Shown: one piece after another, positions 17,960 through 26,405 of the stretch | How positions within the stretch are numbered: position 1 is the first letter of the stretch | How the letters are laid out: each line of letters opens with the position of its first letter | NCBI RefSeq assembly: GCF_026735135.1 | Contig: NZ_JAPQER010000008.1 | Coordinates: 1 to 64,000 of the forward strand | Origin: Clostridium aestuarii | GTDB lineage: Bacteria > Bacillota > Clostridia > Clostridiales > Clostridiaceae | Reading direction: 5' to 3' | DNA length: 64,000 nucleotides | Notes under the pieces: generated by a model | Told to the model about the DNA's origin: nothing | Seen by the model: only the letters and a program-made list of their open reading frames with translations | Databases searched by the model: none | Program-made: the position numbers and the translations under genes

Positions 17960-17995
17960 AAATTATAGAGTATTTTATCCTTTATAAATATATAC

Positions 17996-18023
17996 TTGAA
18001 AATATAGAATTTAGTGGTATGAT
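17996..18023 (+). promoter_or_regulatory. Proximal promoter of the CZB chemoreceptor gene
   Basis: TTGAAA (17996-18001), 16 bases, then TGGTATGAT (TATGAT at 18018-18023). The -10 surroundings, TAGTGGTATGATAGATAAT, are nearly a copy of those of the upstream promoter. Confidence 0.65.
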
Positions 18024-18095
18024 AGATAATGATTGTTAGTAAATAATAATTATTGAAATAATGCGCTGAATAATATTCAAATAGGAGTGATATAA

Positions 18096-19562
18096 ATGTT
18101 TAAAAATTTCAAACTTAAATCTCAATTAGTTAGTGTTGTTGAGTGTTTTAAAAATAATAATGCTGATGGATTAAATAATATGTATAAAGATAATACAGAG
18201 AATGTATTAATTTCAACTTTTGCATTTATGGGAAAAACAATATTAAAAATTTCTCCTGTAGTTAATAAATTAGTAAAAGGTATTTTAAAAACTACAACTG
18301 CAGTAAGTAGCTTTAATATTAAATTAATACATTCTTCAGAGAGATTAAAAAGCTCTTCACAAGAATTAAGACAAGCAAGTGAAGAACTCTTGGCTTCTAT
18401 GGAAGAAACTAGTGCAAGTATATCAGAGGTATCATCATCTATGACTACAAATACAAATGCTATGGATAAAATAGCATCTAGTACTAATATAATTTCTAAA
18501 AGCTTAGAATCTAATGATACAATTCTTTCAAAAATGCATTTTATAAATGTTGAAATTTCTGATAATTCTACAGAGATGTCGGATAATATGAATAATCTTA
18601 TTTCCGTTATAAAAAATATGAAGACAATAGTTGATGGAATAAGTCAAACTGCTGATAACACCAATTTGCTTGCATTAAATGCTAGCATAGAAGCTGCAAG
18701 GGCAGGAGAAAATGGAAAGGGATTTTCAGTTGTTGCTAACGAAATTAAAAAATTATCTGAAAATACTCAACAGCAGCTTGATTTTATACAAAAATTTATG
18801 CAGCAGATACAAGAAGCTTCTATTAAAAGTGATAATAGTCTTAATAAGACTTTGAGATCTATTGACAATATGGAGAAATACACTAAAGAAATGTCTTCTT
18901 CATTTTCAGAAAGCAAAAGTGTTACAAATGATGTTATTGGTGAAATACAAATTTTATCATCAAATTTTGAAGAGTTAAATGCTGTTACTGAGGAAATAAG
19001 TACAACTACACATGTAATAAGTGATAATGCAGAAAATTTAATTTCCGTATCAGATGAAATAAACTATAATGCAGATGAAATAAATACTATAGCTGTGGAG
19101 TTAGAGAAAGTTGAAAATGAGGTATCAGAATTAGCAAAATTAACTGGGGAAATAAATCAAGAAGAGCATTTTAAAATATCAAATCAGGATTTAATAGATG
19201 TCATGGATAAAGTAATTATAGCTCATAAGAATTGGGTGAAAACTTTAGAAGAAATGGTTCAGAATATGGTAGTAAAACCACTTCAATTAAATCCTCATCG
19301 ATGTAATTTGGGACATTTTTATTATTCTGTTAATCCAGTAGATAATGAAGTTGCTGAGGTGTGGAAAGAAATAGAGAGTGTTCATGAAAAACTACATAAT
19401 ACAGGCGGTATAGTTATAAATGATATTAAACAAAACGATAAAGGAGCAGCAATGCAACAGTATAAAACAGCAGAAGAGTTATCTAAAATTGTTATAAGTA
19501 AGTTTGATTCAATAAAAAGTATTGCAAAAAAATTATCCAAGGAAAATAAATCAGTATTTTAA
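18096..19562 (+). CDS. Soluble methyl-accepting chemotaxis protein with C-terminal CZB domain
   Basis: This 488-residue receptor has no convincing membrane segment, so it is probably cytoplasmic. After an N-terminal region of about 90 residues comes a long helical MCP signalling domain, with the hairpin tip [18 protein letters not shown] and [18 protein letters not shown], which couples to CheA/CheW. The C-terminal 110 residues form a chemoreceptor zinc-binding (CZB) domain with a histidine in AHKNWVK and the core [11 protein letters not shown]. Known CZB domains hold zinc through a Cys/His set and respond to zinc or to hypochlorous acid. Two similar promoters precede the gene. An operon partner is not apparent. 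Confidence 0.9.
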   Translation: MFKNFKLKSQLVSVVECFKNNNADGLNNMYKDNTENVLISTFAFMGKTILKISPVVNKLVKGILKTTTAVSSFNIKLIHSSERLKSSSQELRQASEELLASMEETSASISEVSSSMTTNTNAMDKIASSTNIISKSLESNDTILSKMHFINVEISDNSTEMSDNMNNLISVIKNMKTIVDGISQTADNTNLLALNASIEAARAGENGKGFSVVANEIKKLSENTQQQLDFIQKFMQQIQEASIKSDNSLNKTLRSIDNMEKYTKEMSSSFSESKSVTNDVIGEIQILSSNFEELNAVTEEISTTTHVISDNAENLISVSDEINYNADEINTIAVELEKVENEVSELAKLTGEINQEEHFKISNQDLIDVMDKVIIAHKNWVKTLEEMVQNMVVKPLQLNPHRCNLGHFYYSVNPVDNEVAEVWKEIESVHEKLHNTGGIVINDIKQNDKGAAMQQYKTAEELSKIVISKFDSIKSIAKKLSKENKSVF

Positions 19563-19570
19563 AATTAAAA

Positions 19571-19605
19571 ATAAATCCGTAACATATGTTACGGATTTAT
19601 TTTTC
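19571..19605 (+). terminator. Palindromic terminator after the chemoreceptor gene, overlapping the hcp operator
   Basis: A 30-base palindrome (19571-19600) followed by TTTT lies just after the stop codon and can act as an intrinsic terminator. Its centre is the GTAAC-ATAT-GTTAC site that appears to serve the hcp promoter. Confidence 0.75.
19579..19592. promoter_or_regulatory. Probable Crp/Fnr-family (HcpR-like) site of the hcp promoter
   Basis: GTAACATATGTTAC is a perfect palindrome centred at 19585.5. The hcp -10 box TATAAT is at 19615-19620, which puts the site at about -41.5 relative to a start near 19627, the class II activator position. No good -35 box exists. The same motif and spacing recur at 22608-22621. 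Confidence 0.72.
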
Positions 19606-19614
19606 ATATATTTT

Positions 19615-19620
19615 TATAAT
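19615..19620 (+). promoter_or_regulatory. hcp promoter -10 element
   Basis: TATAAT without a matching -35 hexamer (the expected position reads CGGATT), consistent with an activator-dependent promoter driven from the palindrome at 19579-19592. Confidence 0.65.
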
Positions 19621-19678
19621 AAAGACAAGCGATAGGAATATTGTTAGATGATAAATTATAAAAAGGGAGGATATCATA

Positions 19679-21391
19679 ATGAGTATGTTTTGTTATCAAT
19701 GTCAAGAAGCAGCAGGTGGAAAAGGCTGTACAATAAAAGGAGTATGTGGTAAAACAGCAGATATAGCAAAAACACAAGATTTATTAATATATATTACAAA
19801 AGGAATAACTATTTATAATATAAAAGCAAGGGAGTTAGGTATAGCTAATAAAGAAGCTGATAAGTTTATAGTAGAAAGCTTATTTGCAACTATTACTAAT
19901 GCTAACTTTGACAATGAAAATTTAACAGAAAGAGTAAAGAACGGATTACAGTTAAGACGAGAAATAAAAGAAGAATTAGTTAAAGCAGGTGCAAAAATAG
20001 AGTCAACTGAAAATACTAATTGGGTATCAAAATTATTAAAATTTGCAGGTATACAAGGAAAAGAAGAAGAAAAACTACATGATGCTGCTGTTTGGATGGC
20101 AGATAATGCAGATGGATTTAAGAAAAAAGCTGAAACTGTAGGAATATTAGCTACAGAAAATGAAGATGTAAGATCTTTAAGAGAGCTTTTAACTTATGGA
20201 TTGAAAGGGATGGCAGCGTATTTACATCATGCTAATAATTTAGGATATGATGAAGAAGCGATTCATGCATTTATGCAAAAAGCTTTAGCATCAACTTTAA
20301 ATGATAGTTTGAGTGGAGATGATTTAACGGCATTAGTTCTTGAATGTGGTAAATATGGAGTAGATGTTATGGCATTATTAGATAAAGCTAACACATCAAC
20401 TTACGGAAATCCTGAAATAACAAAAGTAAATATAGGTGTAAAAAATAATCCAGGAATATTAATAAGTGGTCATGATTTAAAAGATTTAGAAGAATTATTA
20501 AAACAAACAGAAGGAACTGGAGTAGATATTTATACTCACAGTGAAATGCTTCCAGCACACTATTATCCAGCATTCAAAACCTATAAACACTTTGTTGGAA
20601 ACTATGGTAATGCATGGTGGAAACAGGATAAAGAATTTGAATCATTTAATGGTCCGATATTAATGACAACAAATTGTATTGTACCTCCAAAAAGTTCTTA
20701 TAAAGATAGATTATATACTACAGGAGCAACGGGTTTTCAAGGAGTAAAACATATAGAACAAGGAAAAGATGGTAAAAAAGATTTTTCACAAATCATAGAA
20801 CAAGCTAAACAATGTAAATCACCCGTTGAAATAGAAAACGGAGAAATAGTAGGAGGATTTGCACATAATCAAGTGTTAGCTTTAGCAGATAAAGTAGTAG
20901 AGGCAGTTAAATCAGGAGCGATAAAAAGATTCTTTGTAATGGCTGGATGTGATGGAAGAATGAAGAGCAGAAACTATTATACTGATTTTGCAAAGGCTTT
21001 ACCAAAGGATGCTGTAATACTTACAGCAGGATGTGCTAAGTATAAATACAATAAGCTTGAGTTAGGTGATATTGGAGGAATTCCAAGGGTATTAGATGCA
21101 GGCCAATGTAATGATTCATATTCATTAGCAGTAATAGCACTTAAATTAAAAGAAGTATTTGGATTAGAAGATATTAATGAGTTACCTATATCATATAATA
21201 TTGCTTGGTATGAACAAAAAGCAGTAATAGTATTGTTAGCGCTATTACATTTAGGAGTTAAAAATATTCACTTAGGACCAACATTACCAGCATTCTTATC
21301 ACCAAATGTAGTGAATGTTTTGGTGGAAAATTTCGGTATTGGTGGAATAACAAATGTAGAAGATGACATAAAAATGTTTATGGGTGAATAA
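19679..21391 (+). CDS. hcp: Hybrid cluster protein (hydroxylamine reductase / NO detoxification), class I
   Basis: This 570-residue iron-sulfur enzyme reduces hydroxylamine in vitro and, in other bacteria, nitric oxide. The N-terminal cysteines C5, C8, C17 and C23 give the CxxC-x8-C-x5-C pattern of class I proteins, which carry a [4Fe-4S] proximal cluster and come from anaerobes. The hybrid cluster ligands are recognisable in [27 protein letters not shown] and DAGQCND. AAAAGGGAGGATATCATA precedes the ATG. The Crp/Fnr-type regulator and a ferredoxin-like gene 500-1300 bases downstream, sharing a promoter motif, suggest a small nitrosative-stress regulon. Confidence 0.97.
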   Translation: MSMFCYQCQEAAGGKGCTIKGVCGKTADIAKTQDLLIYITKGITIYNIKARELGIANKEADKFIVESLFATITNANFDNENLTERVKNGLQLRREIKEELVKAGAKIESTENTNWVSKLLKFAGIQGKEEEKLHDAAVWMADNADGFKKKAETVGILATENEDVRSLRELLTYGLKGMAAYLHHANNLGYDEEAIHAFMQKALASTLNDSLSGDDLTALVLECGKYGVDVMALLDKANTSTYGNPEITKVNIGVKNNPGILISGHDLKDLEELLKQTEGTGVDIYTHSEMLPAHYYPAFKTYKHFVGNYGNAWWKQDKEFESFNGPILMTTNCIVPPKSSYKDRLYTTGATGFQGVKHIEQGKDGKKDFSQIIEQAKQCKSPVEIENGEIVGGFAHNQVLALADKVVEAVKSGAIKRFFVMAGCDGRMKSRNYYTDFAKALPKDAVILTAGCAKYKYNKLELGDIGGIPRVLDAGQCNDSYSLAVIALKLKEVFGLEDINELPISYNIAWYEQKAVIVLLALLHLGVKNIHLGPTLPAFLSPNVVNVLVENFGIGGITNVEDDIKMFMGE

Positions 21392-21437
21392 TTATAAAAT
21401 CATATGGCGAAAGATAAGTTTAATTGTTTACTGCTTG

Positions 21438-21467
21438 GGAAAATCCTTTTTTAAGGATTTTCCTTTT
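21438..21467 (+). terminator. Intrinsic terminator after hcp
   Basis: A perfect 11-base inverted repeat (21438-21448 with 21453-21463) is followed by TTTT. Confidence 0.85.
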
Positions 21468-21582
21468 GCATTTATAATTTTTAATATTCCATCTTCTTTT
21501 AAAAGTAAAAGTAATGATATAATAAAAAGGCATATAAAAGTTTAAATATACAGTATAAATAATATTTATAAGAGGTGATATT

Positions 21583-21888
21583 ATGATAAAACATGTTGTA
21601 ATGTGGAAATTAAAAGAATTTGATGAAAGTAGTAAAAAATTAGAAAATGCCTTACAAATAAAAACAAGACTAGAAATTTTAAAAAATGATATACCTGAAA
21701 TACAATCAATAGAAGTTGGAATTAATAGTAAGGCAGCTCCTATTGGTAATTATGATGTTGTTTTAACTGTAATATGTAAGGATTTTAAAGAATTAAAAAC
21801 TTATGCTCAAAATCCACTACATTTAAAAGTTGGTGAATTTATTAAGAGTGTTGTTGAAACGAGAGTAGCGGTTGATTGTGAAATATAA
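21583..21888 (+). CDS. Dabb (stress-responsive alpha/beta barrel) domain protein
   Basis: This 101-residue protein is a single Dabb domain, beginning MIKHVVMWKLKEF and containing YDVVLTVICKDFKELKTYAQNPLHLKV. This is the ferredoxin-like fold with the typical HxxxW and NPxHxxV features. Such proteins form dimeric barrels. Their biochemical role is mostly unknown; some are induced by stress. AAGAGGTGATATT precedes the ATG. It lies between hcp and the regulator gene on the plus strand, convergent with the regulator (3 bases between their stop codons). No palindrome of the hcp type was found before it. Confidence 0.88.
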   Translation: MIKHVVMWKLKEFDESSKKLENALQIKTRLEILKNDIPEIQSIEVGINSKAAPIGNYDVVLTVICKDFKELKTYAQNPLHLKVGEFIKSVVETRVAVDCEI

Positions 21889-21891
21889 ATA

Positions 21892-22569
21892 TTATAGTAA
21901 ATAATCTTCTAATGTTTCTAAGTTTTTAATTGTTATTGTTTGTCTATTAAAATCTATTAAGTCGTCATTTTTCATATTGATTAACTCACGGGAAAGAGAT
22001 GGTCTTGTAATACCAAAAAGTTCAGCCATTGCTTTTCTTGAATGAGTTATTTTTATAATCAATTTTTTTTGTTTTTTATACTCATCAATTAAATAACTAC
22101 AAATTTTCTCTCTTATTGTTTGATAGGAGAGATTTTTTAATTTTTTGTTTAACATAAGTATTTTATTAGATAATAACCCCATAAATTTATTCAAAAATAT
22201 TGTGTTTGAACTGCAAAGATTCATTATATCATTTTTAGATATAAATATTATTTTTGATTTATCTGTAGAAATTATTGTTGCAGGATATTCTTTTTTATTT
22301 GAAAATATAATAACCTCACCAAAGATATCACCTTGTTTAATTTTGCTTATAGTAACAGTTTTGCCAGAAGGGTAGTTTTTTTGAACTTCTATAGTTCCAT
22401 CAAGAACAATGCCTATGCTTGATATAGGATCTCCTTCTACTGCTATTACTTGATCTTTATTAAAAGAAGTTATTTTATAGTTAATATTGTTTAATATTTG
22501 TTGAAGTTGCTCTTCAGTAAAAGCATTAAATAATTTGGAGAATTTTAAATTGTAGATTATAGATTTCAT
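21892..22569 (-). CDS. Crp/Fnr-family transcriptional regulator, probable HcpR-type
   Basis: This 225-residue protein has an N-terminal cyclic-nucleotide-binding-like beta roll (about 15-125, with IAVEGDPISSIGIVLDG and GDIFGEVIIFS). A C-terminal Crp helix-turn-helix follows (about 150-220), with MAELFGITRPSLSREL as the recognition part. The frame opens at 22614, but the ATG at 22569 is chosen because AAGGTGATAAAT precedes it. It is divergent from the ferredoxin-like gene. The shared intergenic region carries GTAACATAGGTTAC, matching the site before hcp. HcpR-type regulators are known to control hcp in anaerobes through a cofactor that senses NO; this gene is the natural candidate. Cysteines for an FNR cluster are absent. 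Confidence 0.85.
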   Translation of the reverse strand: MKSIIYNLKFSKLFNAFTEEQLQQILNNINYKITSFNKDQVIAVEGDPISSIGIVLDGTIEVQKNYPSGKTVTISKIKQGDIFGEVIIFSNKKEYPATIISTDKSKIIFISKNDIMNLCSSNTIFLNKFMGLLSNKILMLNKKLKNLSYQTIREKICSYLIDEYKKQKKLIIKITHSRKAMAELFGITRPSLSRELINMKNDDLIDFNRQTITIKNLETLEDYLL

Positions 22570-22607
22570 ATTTATCACCTTAAATTTTATAATGGATTTA
22601 TAGTTTG

Positions 22608-22621
22608 GTAACATAGGTTAC
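22608..22621. promoter_or_regulatory. Probable Crp/Fnr-family (HcpR-like) site of the ferredoxin-like gene
   Basis: GTAACATAGGTTAC is centred at 22614.5, which is 29.5 bases before the TATAAT at 22644, exactly the geometry seen before hcp. A further half site, TTGTAACAA, lies at 22629-22637. The site could also autoregulate the divergent regulator gene. Confidence 0.72.
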
Positions 22622-22643
22622 ATATTTATTGTAACAATCTTAG

Positions 22644-22649
22644 TATAAT
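22644..22649 (+). promoter_or_regulatory. -10 element of the ferredoxin-like gene promoter
   Basis: TATAAT with no recognisable -35 box (expected position reads CATATT). An activator at 22608-22621 would compensate. Confidence 0.6.
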
Positions 22650-22704
22650 AAAGTCAATAAATCAATAAAAAACAGACAATATTAATATTAGAGGAGGAAT
22701 TAAA

Positions 22705-23454
22705 ATGAAAAGAAAAATTATAAATATAGATGAAAAAAAATGTAATGGATGCGGACTTTGTGTCAAAGCTTGTCATGAAGGGGCTATTGAACTTGTAAAT
22801 GGTAAAGCGAGACTAGTATCTGATGAATACTGTGATGGACTTGGAGATTGCTTGCCAGAATGTCCAACAGATGCAATAAAAATTATTGAGAGAGAAGCAA
22901 AAGATTATGATGATGATGCAGTTAAAAAGAGGATGGAGGAAATGAAAAATAAGAATGAAGAGGAAAAACCTATGGCGTGTGGTTGTCCGGGAACTATGGC
23001 TAAGATGATTAACAGAACATCAAATAATGATAAAGATAGTGTAAATATAAATAATAACCAAACAAATGAAATTAGAAGTGAGTCACAATTAAAACAATGG
23101 CCTGTTCAATTAAATCTTATAAATACTAAATCATCATTTTTAGAAAATGCAGATTTATTAATTGCTGCAGATTGTACAGCTTATGCATATGCAGATTTTC
23201 ATAAAGACTTTATAAAAAACCATATTACAATAATAGGCTGTCCAAAACTTGATAATAATGAATATTATAAAGAAAAACTAACAGAAATATTAAGAAACAA
23301 TAATATAAGAAGTGTAAAAGTTGTAAGGATGAGTGTACCATGCTGTACCGGAATTGTAAATTCAGTAAAGAGGGCGATGCTAGAGTCAAATGTTATAGTA
23401 CCATACAGCGAAGTTATTATAGATACTGATGGAAGAATATTAAAAAATATATAA
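22705..23454 (+). CDS. 4Fe-4S dicluster ferredoxin-like protein, likely electron partner in the hcp regulon
   Basis: This 249-residue protein starts with a bacterial ferredoxin domain. The first cluster motif is CNGCGLCVKACHEG (residues 13-26); a second set of cysteines, CDGLGDCLPECP, lies near residues 46-57. A charged linker and MACGCPGTM follow. The C-terminal half is a conserved domain with further cysteines, LLIAADCTAYAYADFH, IIGCPKLD and SVPCCTGIVNS. It carries no signal peptide. Proteins of this architecture often accompany hcp in clostridia and may supply its electrons in place of the Hcr flavoprotein; that role is inference. AGAGGAGGAATTAAA precedes the ATG. Confidence 0.85.
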   Translation: MKRKIINIDEKKCNGCGLCVKACHEGAIELVNGKARLVSDEYCDGLGDCLPECPTDAIKIIEREAKDYDDDAVKKRMEEMKNKNEEEKPMACGCPGTMAKMINRTSNNDKDSVNINNNQTNEIRSESQLKQWPVQLNLINTKSSFLENADLLIAADCTAYAYADFHKDFIKNHITIIGCPKLDNNEYYKEKLTEILRNNNIRSVKVVRMSVPCCTGIVNSVKRAMLESNVIVPYSEVIIDTDGRILKNI

Positions 23455-23475
23455 GATTTAATAAAATTAGGGAAT

Positions 23476-23513
23476 AAAAAAGAATGCACGATTAATATGT
23501 GTATTCTTTTTTT
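23476..23513 (+). terminator. Intrinsic terminator after the ferredoxin-like gene
   Basis: A 14-base stem with one G-U pair (23476-23489 with 23499-23512) ends in a run of seven Ts. Confidence 0.85.
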
Positions 23514-23580
23514 GTTTTAAAAGGTATTATACTCTATATTTTATATTTATTAATACTTTGTAAATATAATTCTAATATTA

Positions 23581-23608
23581 TTGACTTATGTATATATAAT
23601 AATATAAT
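23581..23608 (+). promoter_or_regulatory. Sigma A promoter of the leader ORF and radical SAM gene
   Basis: TTGACT (23581-23586) and TATAAT (23603-23608) are 16 bases apart. The start should fall near 23615, almost at the ribosome site of the 23-codon ORF. Confidence 0.75.
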
Positions 23609-23625
23609 GTAAATTAGGAGGAAAT

Positions 23626-23697
23626 ATGTTTTATAATAGTATTTCTGCAATAAAATGTAATATGAAATTTATTGGGGGGAATTATAATGAGCGTTAA
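23626..23697 (+). CDS. 23-residue leader ORF overlapping the radical SAM start
   Basis: A short ORF begins at an ATG behind the near-perfect TTAGGAGGAAAT. It encodes MFYNSISAIKC then NMKFIGGNYNER. Its TAA (23695-23697) lies 8 bases inside the radical SAM gene in a different frame. The overlap suggests translational coupling, with the GGGGGG ribosome site of the rSAM gene being unmasked by leader translation. A role as a regulatory leader peptide is the simple reading; a modified-peptide precursor is possible but unsupported. It may also be fortuitous. Confidence 0.5.
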   Translation: MFYNSISAIKCNMKFIGGNYNER

Positions 23698-25069
23698 GGA
23701 TACTTTAGAAAAAGGTATAAAGCAAAAAGTCATGAGTACAGTGTTAGATATTATAGAGAAAGATCCAGGCAAAAATGTGGATAAAATTTTTGAAACTCTA
23801 AAAAAAGTTACTAATGATAAACATCAATTAGCTCAGATTGAATCAGTTCATGACTCTTATAAAAATCAAGAAGCAACTCGCGATTTAGTACTTAATATTT
23901 TAACAAAAACAGATAAAAAATGTTTGAAAAAATTTGTTGCTAATTTCTTTGCAAATGCCAATTGGTATGCAGGTTCTAAGAGATCTAAATATTTAGATGA
24001 AGAGGATACAAAAGTACCATTTACTATGCTTATAAGTCCAAGTATGCAGTGTAATTTAAGATGTAAAGGATGTTATGCTGCAGATCTATTAAATCAACCT
24101 AGAATTCCTATAGAAGAGGTAGATAGAATAGTAGGAGAAGCTAGAGACTTAGGAATCTATTATATTATTGTATTGGGAGGAGAACCTTTCTTCTATAAAG
24201 AAATGCTTGATATATATGAAAAATATGATGATGTAATGTTTTCACCTTTTACTAATGGAACATTAATTGATGAGGATGTTGCTGATAGACTTCAAAAATT
24301 AGGCAATGTAATTCCAATGTTATCTGTTGAAGGAGAAGAAGAAGCAACAGATTCAAGAAGAGGAAAAGGAACATATAAGAAAGTTATGCATGCAATGGAT
24401 TTACTTAATGAAAAAGGGATACTTTTTGGAGTATCTACAGCTGTAACAAGTATGAATATAGATTCAGTATTATCAGATGATTTTGTAGATAAATTAGTTG
24501 AAAAAGGTGCTAAGATGAATTGGTACTTTTTATTCATGCCTTGTGGAACGAAACATCCTGACTATAGCTTAATGCTAACACCAGAGCAAAGAGAGTATCT
24601 TGGTAAGAGAACTCATGAACTAAGGAAAACGAAACCTTATTTTACAATAGATTTCTTTAATGATGCACCTTTTGTAGGTGGATGTATTGCAGGTAAATTC
24701 TTTTTCCATGTAAATGTACATGAAGACTGTGAACCTTGTATATTTGCTCATTTTGCAACGCAAAATTTGAAAGGAAAACATTTAATTGATGTATTTAGAG
24801 ATCCGTTCTTTAAGGAAATAAGGCATAGACAACCATATAGTGAAAATATGCTCAGACCTTGTATGATGATAGATAATCCAGAAGTTGTTAGAGAGGTTTG
24901 TGCAAAAGTTGGAGCTAAATCAACGGACGAAGGTGGAAAAACTATGCTTCATGATAAAGATTTTAAAGATAATGTTCAAAAAATAGCAGATGAATGGAAA
25001 CCTTACGCTGATAGAATGTGGAATGAAATGTATAATCAAAAAGGAAATGAATCATTTTCTAGAGGCTAA
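23687..25069 (+). CDS. Radical SAM protein with SPASM-like C-terminal cysteines
   Basis: This 460-residue enzyme has a helical N-terminal region of about 105 residues. The radical SAM core follows, with the cluster motif CNLRCKGCYAAD (C122, C126, C129) and the SAM-binding VLGGEPFF. Its C-terminal half contains GGCIAGKFFFHVN, DCEPCIFAHFATQN and LRPCMMIDNP, which look like ligands of an auxiliary iron-sulfur cluster of the SPASM/twitch kind. The start at 23687 has GGGGGGAATTATA before it; a longer frame opening at a TTG is rejected. Reaction and substrate are unknown. SPASM enzymes commonly modify peptides or proteins. A 23-codon ORF overlaps its start. Confidence 0.85.
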   Translation: MSVKDTLEKGIKQKVMSTVLDIIEKDPGKNVDKIFETLKKVTNDKHQLAQIESVHDSYKNQEATRDLVLNILTKTDKKCLKKFVANFFANANWYAGSKRSKYLDEEDTKVPFTMLISPSMQCNLRCKGCYAADLLNQPRIPIEEVDRIVGEARDLGIYYIIVLGGEPFFYKEMLDIYEKYDDVMFSPFTNGTLIDEDVADRLQKLGNVIPMLSVEGEEEATDSRRGKGTYKKVMHAMDLLNEKGILFGVSTAVTSMNIDSVLSDDFVDKLVEKGAKMNWYFLFMPCGTKHPDYSLMLTPEQREYLGKRTHELRKTKPYFTIDFFNDAPFVGGCIAGKFFFHVNVHEDCEPCIFAHFATQNLKGKHLIDVFRDPFFKEIRHRQPYSENMLRPCMMIDNPEVVREVCAKVGAKSTDEGGKTMLHDKDFKDNVQKIADEWKPYADRMWNEMYNQKGNESFSRG

Positions 25070-25083
25070 AGAGAGTGTGTGTA

Positions 25084-25123
25084 AAAAATAAGAATGGTTT
25101 TTTAGTGAACCATTCTTATTTTT
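25084..25123. terminator. Bidirectional terminator between radical SAM and glycosyltransferase genes
   Basis: A perfect 16-base inverted repeat (25084-25099 with 25108-25123) with an A-tract on the left and T-tract on the right serves both convergent genes. Confidence 0.9.
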
Positions 25124-25142
25124 GTTTAATAAACATTTTAGT

Positions 25143-26252
25143 TTAATTATTATAAATTTTTTCATAGATATTAAGAGTATTTTTAGCAGTTTTTTCCCAA
25201 GAAAAATTTGATGCTCTTTCTAGTCCTTTTTTTCTCAAACTTTCTTGTAGCTTTTTATCATTTAATAGTTTCAATAGAGAAGAAGCTAGTTCATCTTGGT
25301 TATATGGATCAATAAGTATACAACTATCACCTACAACTTCAGGTATTGATGTAATGTTTGAGGTGATAACAGGTGTTCCGCAGCTGATAGCTTCCAAAGG
25401 AGGAAGACCAAATCCTTCATATAACGAAGGATAAACAAATACATCACATGCATTGTAGAATATAGGTAATTCCTCTTGATTTATAAATCCGGTAAATACT
25501 ATTTTTGAAACATCAACGAACTTATTACTTAGGTAATTTCCTAAGTCTTTTTTTGCGCCAACAATAACTAAGTTGTAATCTTTATCTAAATCAGAATTTA
25601 TTTTAATGAAAGAATTTATAAGTGATTTTATGTTTTTTCTAGCACTAAATCCACCTATATATAATATGAAAGGTTTATTTATGTTGTAATTTTCTTTTAT
25701 AAATTTTTTACAGATTCCTTTGTCTAAAGGTTTATATATATTGTTAGCAGCTAGAGGTGTTACAAAAATTTTATTTTCATCTATAGGAAAAAATTTCAAT
25801 ATATCTTTTTTTGAATATTCAGATACTGTAATTATTGCATCAGAATTTGCAATTATATAGGGTACTTCACGTAAAAATTTAAGTAAGTAGCCTCTACCCA
25901 CAGTTTCAGGCATAACATAAGGAATCAAATCATGGATTGTTATTACTTTTTTACATTTAGCATTTTCATTTAAGCCAATTCCGTTTTGAGGTACATGGTA
26001 AATATCTATGTTTTCTCTATTTAAATCATATGGAAAATAATATTGTTGAAAAAATCTATGGTGTTTTTTAGAAGTAATAATTATATTAGAGTTATCCTTT
26101 GAAAAATAATTCCAATCATTACCTGTCCAATAGATATGATAGTAGTTGGTTTTATCTATATTTATTAAATTTTTTACAACATTTTCTGTATAAGTACCAA
26201 TGCCTGTACCTTTATACCAATTGATAGCTCGAGCATCAATTGCTATTCTCAT
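25143..26252 (-). CDS. GT4-family glycosyltransferase, CotSA-like, spore coat island
   Basis: This 369-residue protein is a GT-B fold, family 4 retaining glycosyltransferase. The N-terminal acceptor half begins [20 protein letters not shown]. The nucleotide-sugar half contains [16 protein letters not shown] and the EX7E-type region [20 protein letters not shown]. No membrane segment is seen. It resembles CotSA of B. subtilis, encoded next to cotS there. Here it is divergent from a CotS-family gene 154 bases away, and a very similar pair lies 4.3 kb downstream. It probably glycosylates a coat or spore surface component; the sugar is unknown. GGAGAGGATTTA precedes the ATG. Confidence 0.88.
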   Translation of the reverse strand: MRIAIDARAINWYKGTGIGTYTENVVKNLINIDKTNYYHIYWTGNDWNYFSKDNSNIIITSKKHHRFFQQYYFPYDLNRENIDIYHVPQNGIGLNENAKCKKVITIHDLIPYVMPETVGRGYLLKFLREVPYIIANSDAIITVSEYSKKDILKFFPIDENKIFVTPLAANNIYKPLDKGICKKFIKENYNINKPFILYIGGFSARKNIKSLINSFIKINSDLDKDYNLVIVGAKKDLGNYLSNKFVDVSKIVFTGFINQEELPIFYNACDVFVYPSLYEGFGLPPLEAISCGTPVITSNITSIPEVVGDSCILIDPYNQDELASSLLKLLNDKKLQESLRKKGLERASNFSWEKTAKNTLNIYEKIYNN

Positions 26253-26346
26253 TAAATCCTCTCCTTAAAAAATCCCTATACATTATTAATAATATTAAAT
26301 TAGGATCAAAAATGTGATATAAACACAGACAGAATCTCAATTATTC

Positions 26347-26373
26347 ACACACTAAAAAATAGATTCATATACT
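26347..26373 (+). promoter_or_regulatory. Possible sigma K/E type promoter of the first CotS gene
   Basis: An ACAC stretch (26347-26350) lies 15-17 bases before CATATACT (26366-26373), close to the mother-cell consensus AC / CATAnnnTA. The match is partial. Confidence 0.35.
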
Positions 26374-26405
26374 GAAAATAGGAAAAAGATTTTGGGGGAA
26401 GACCT

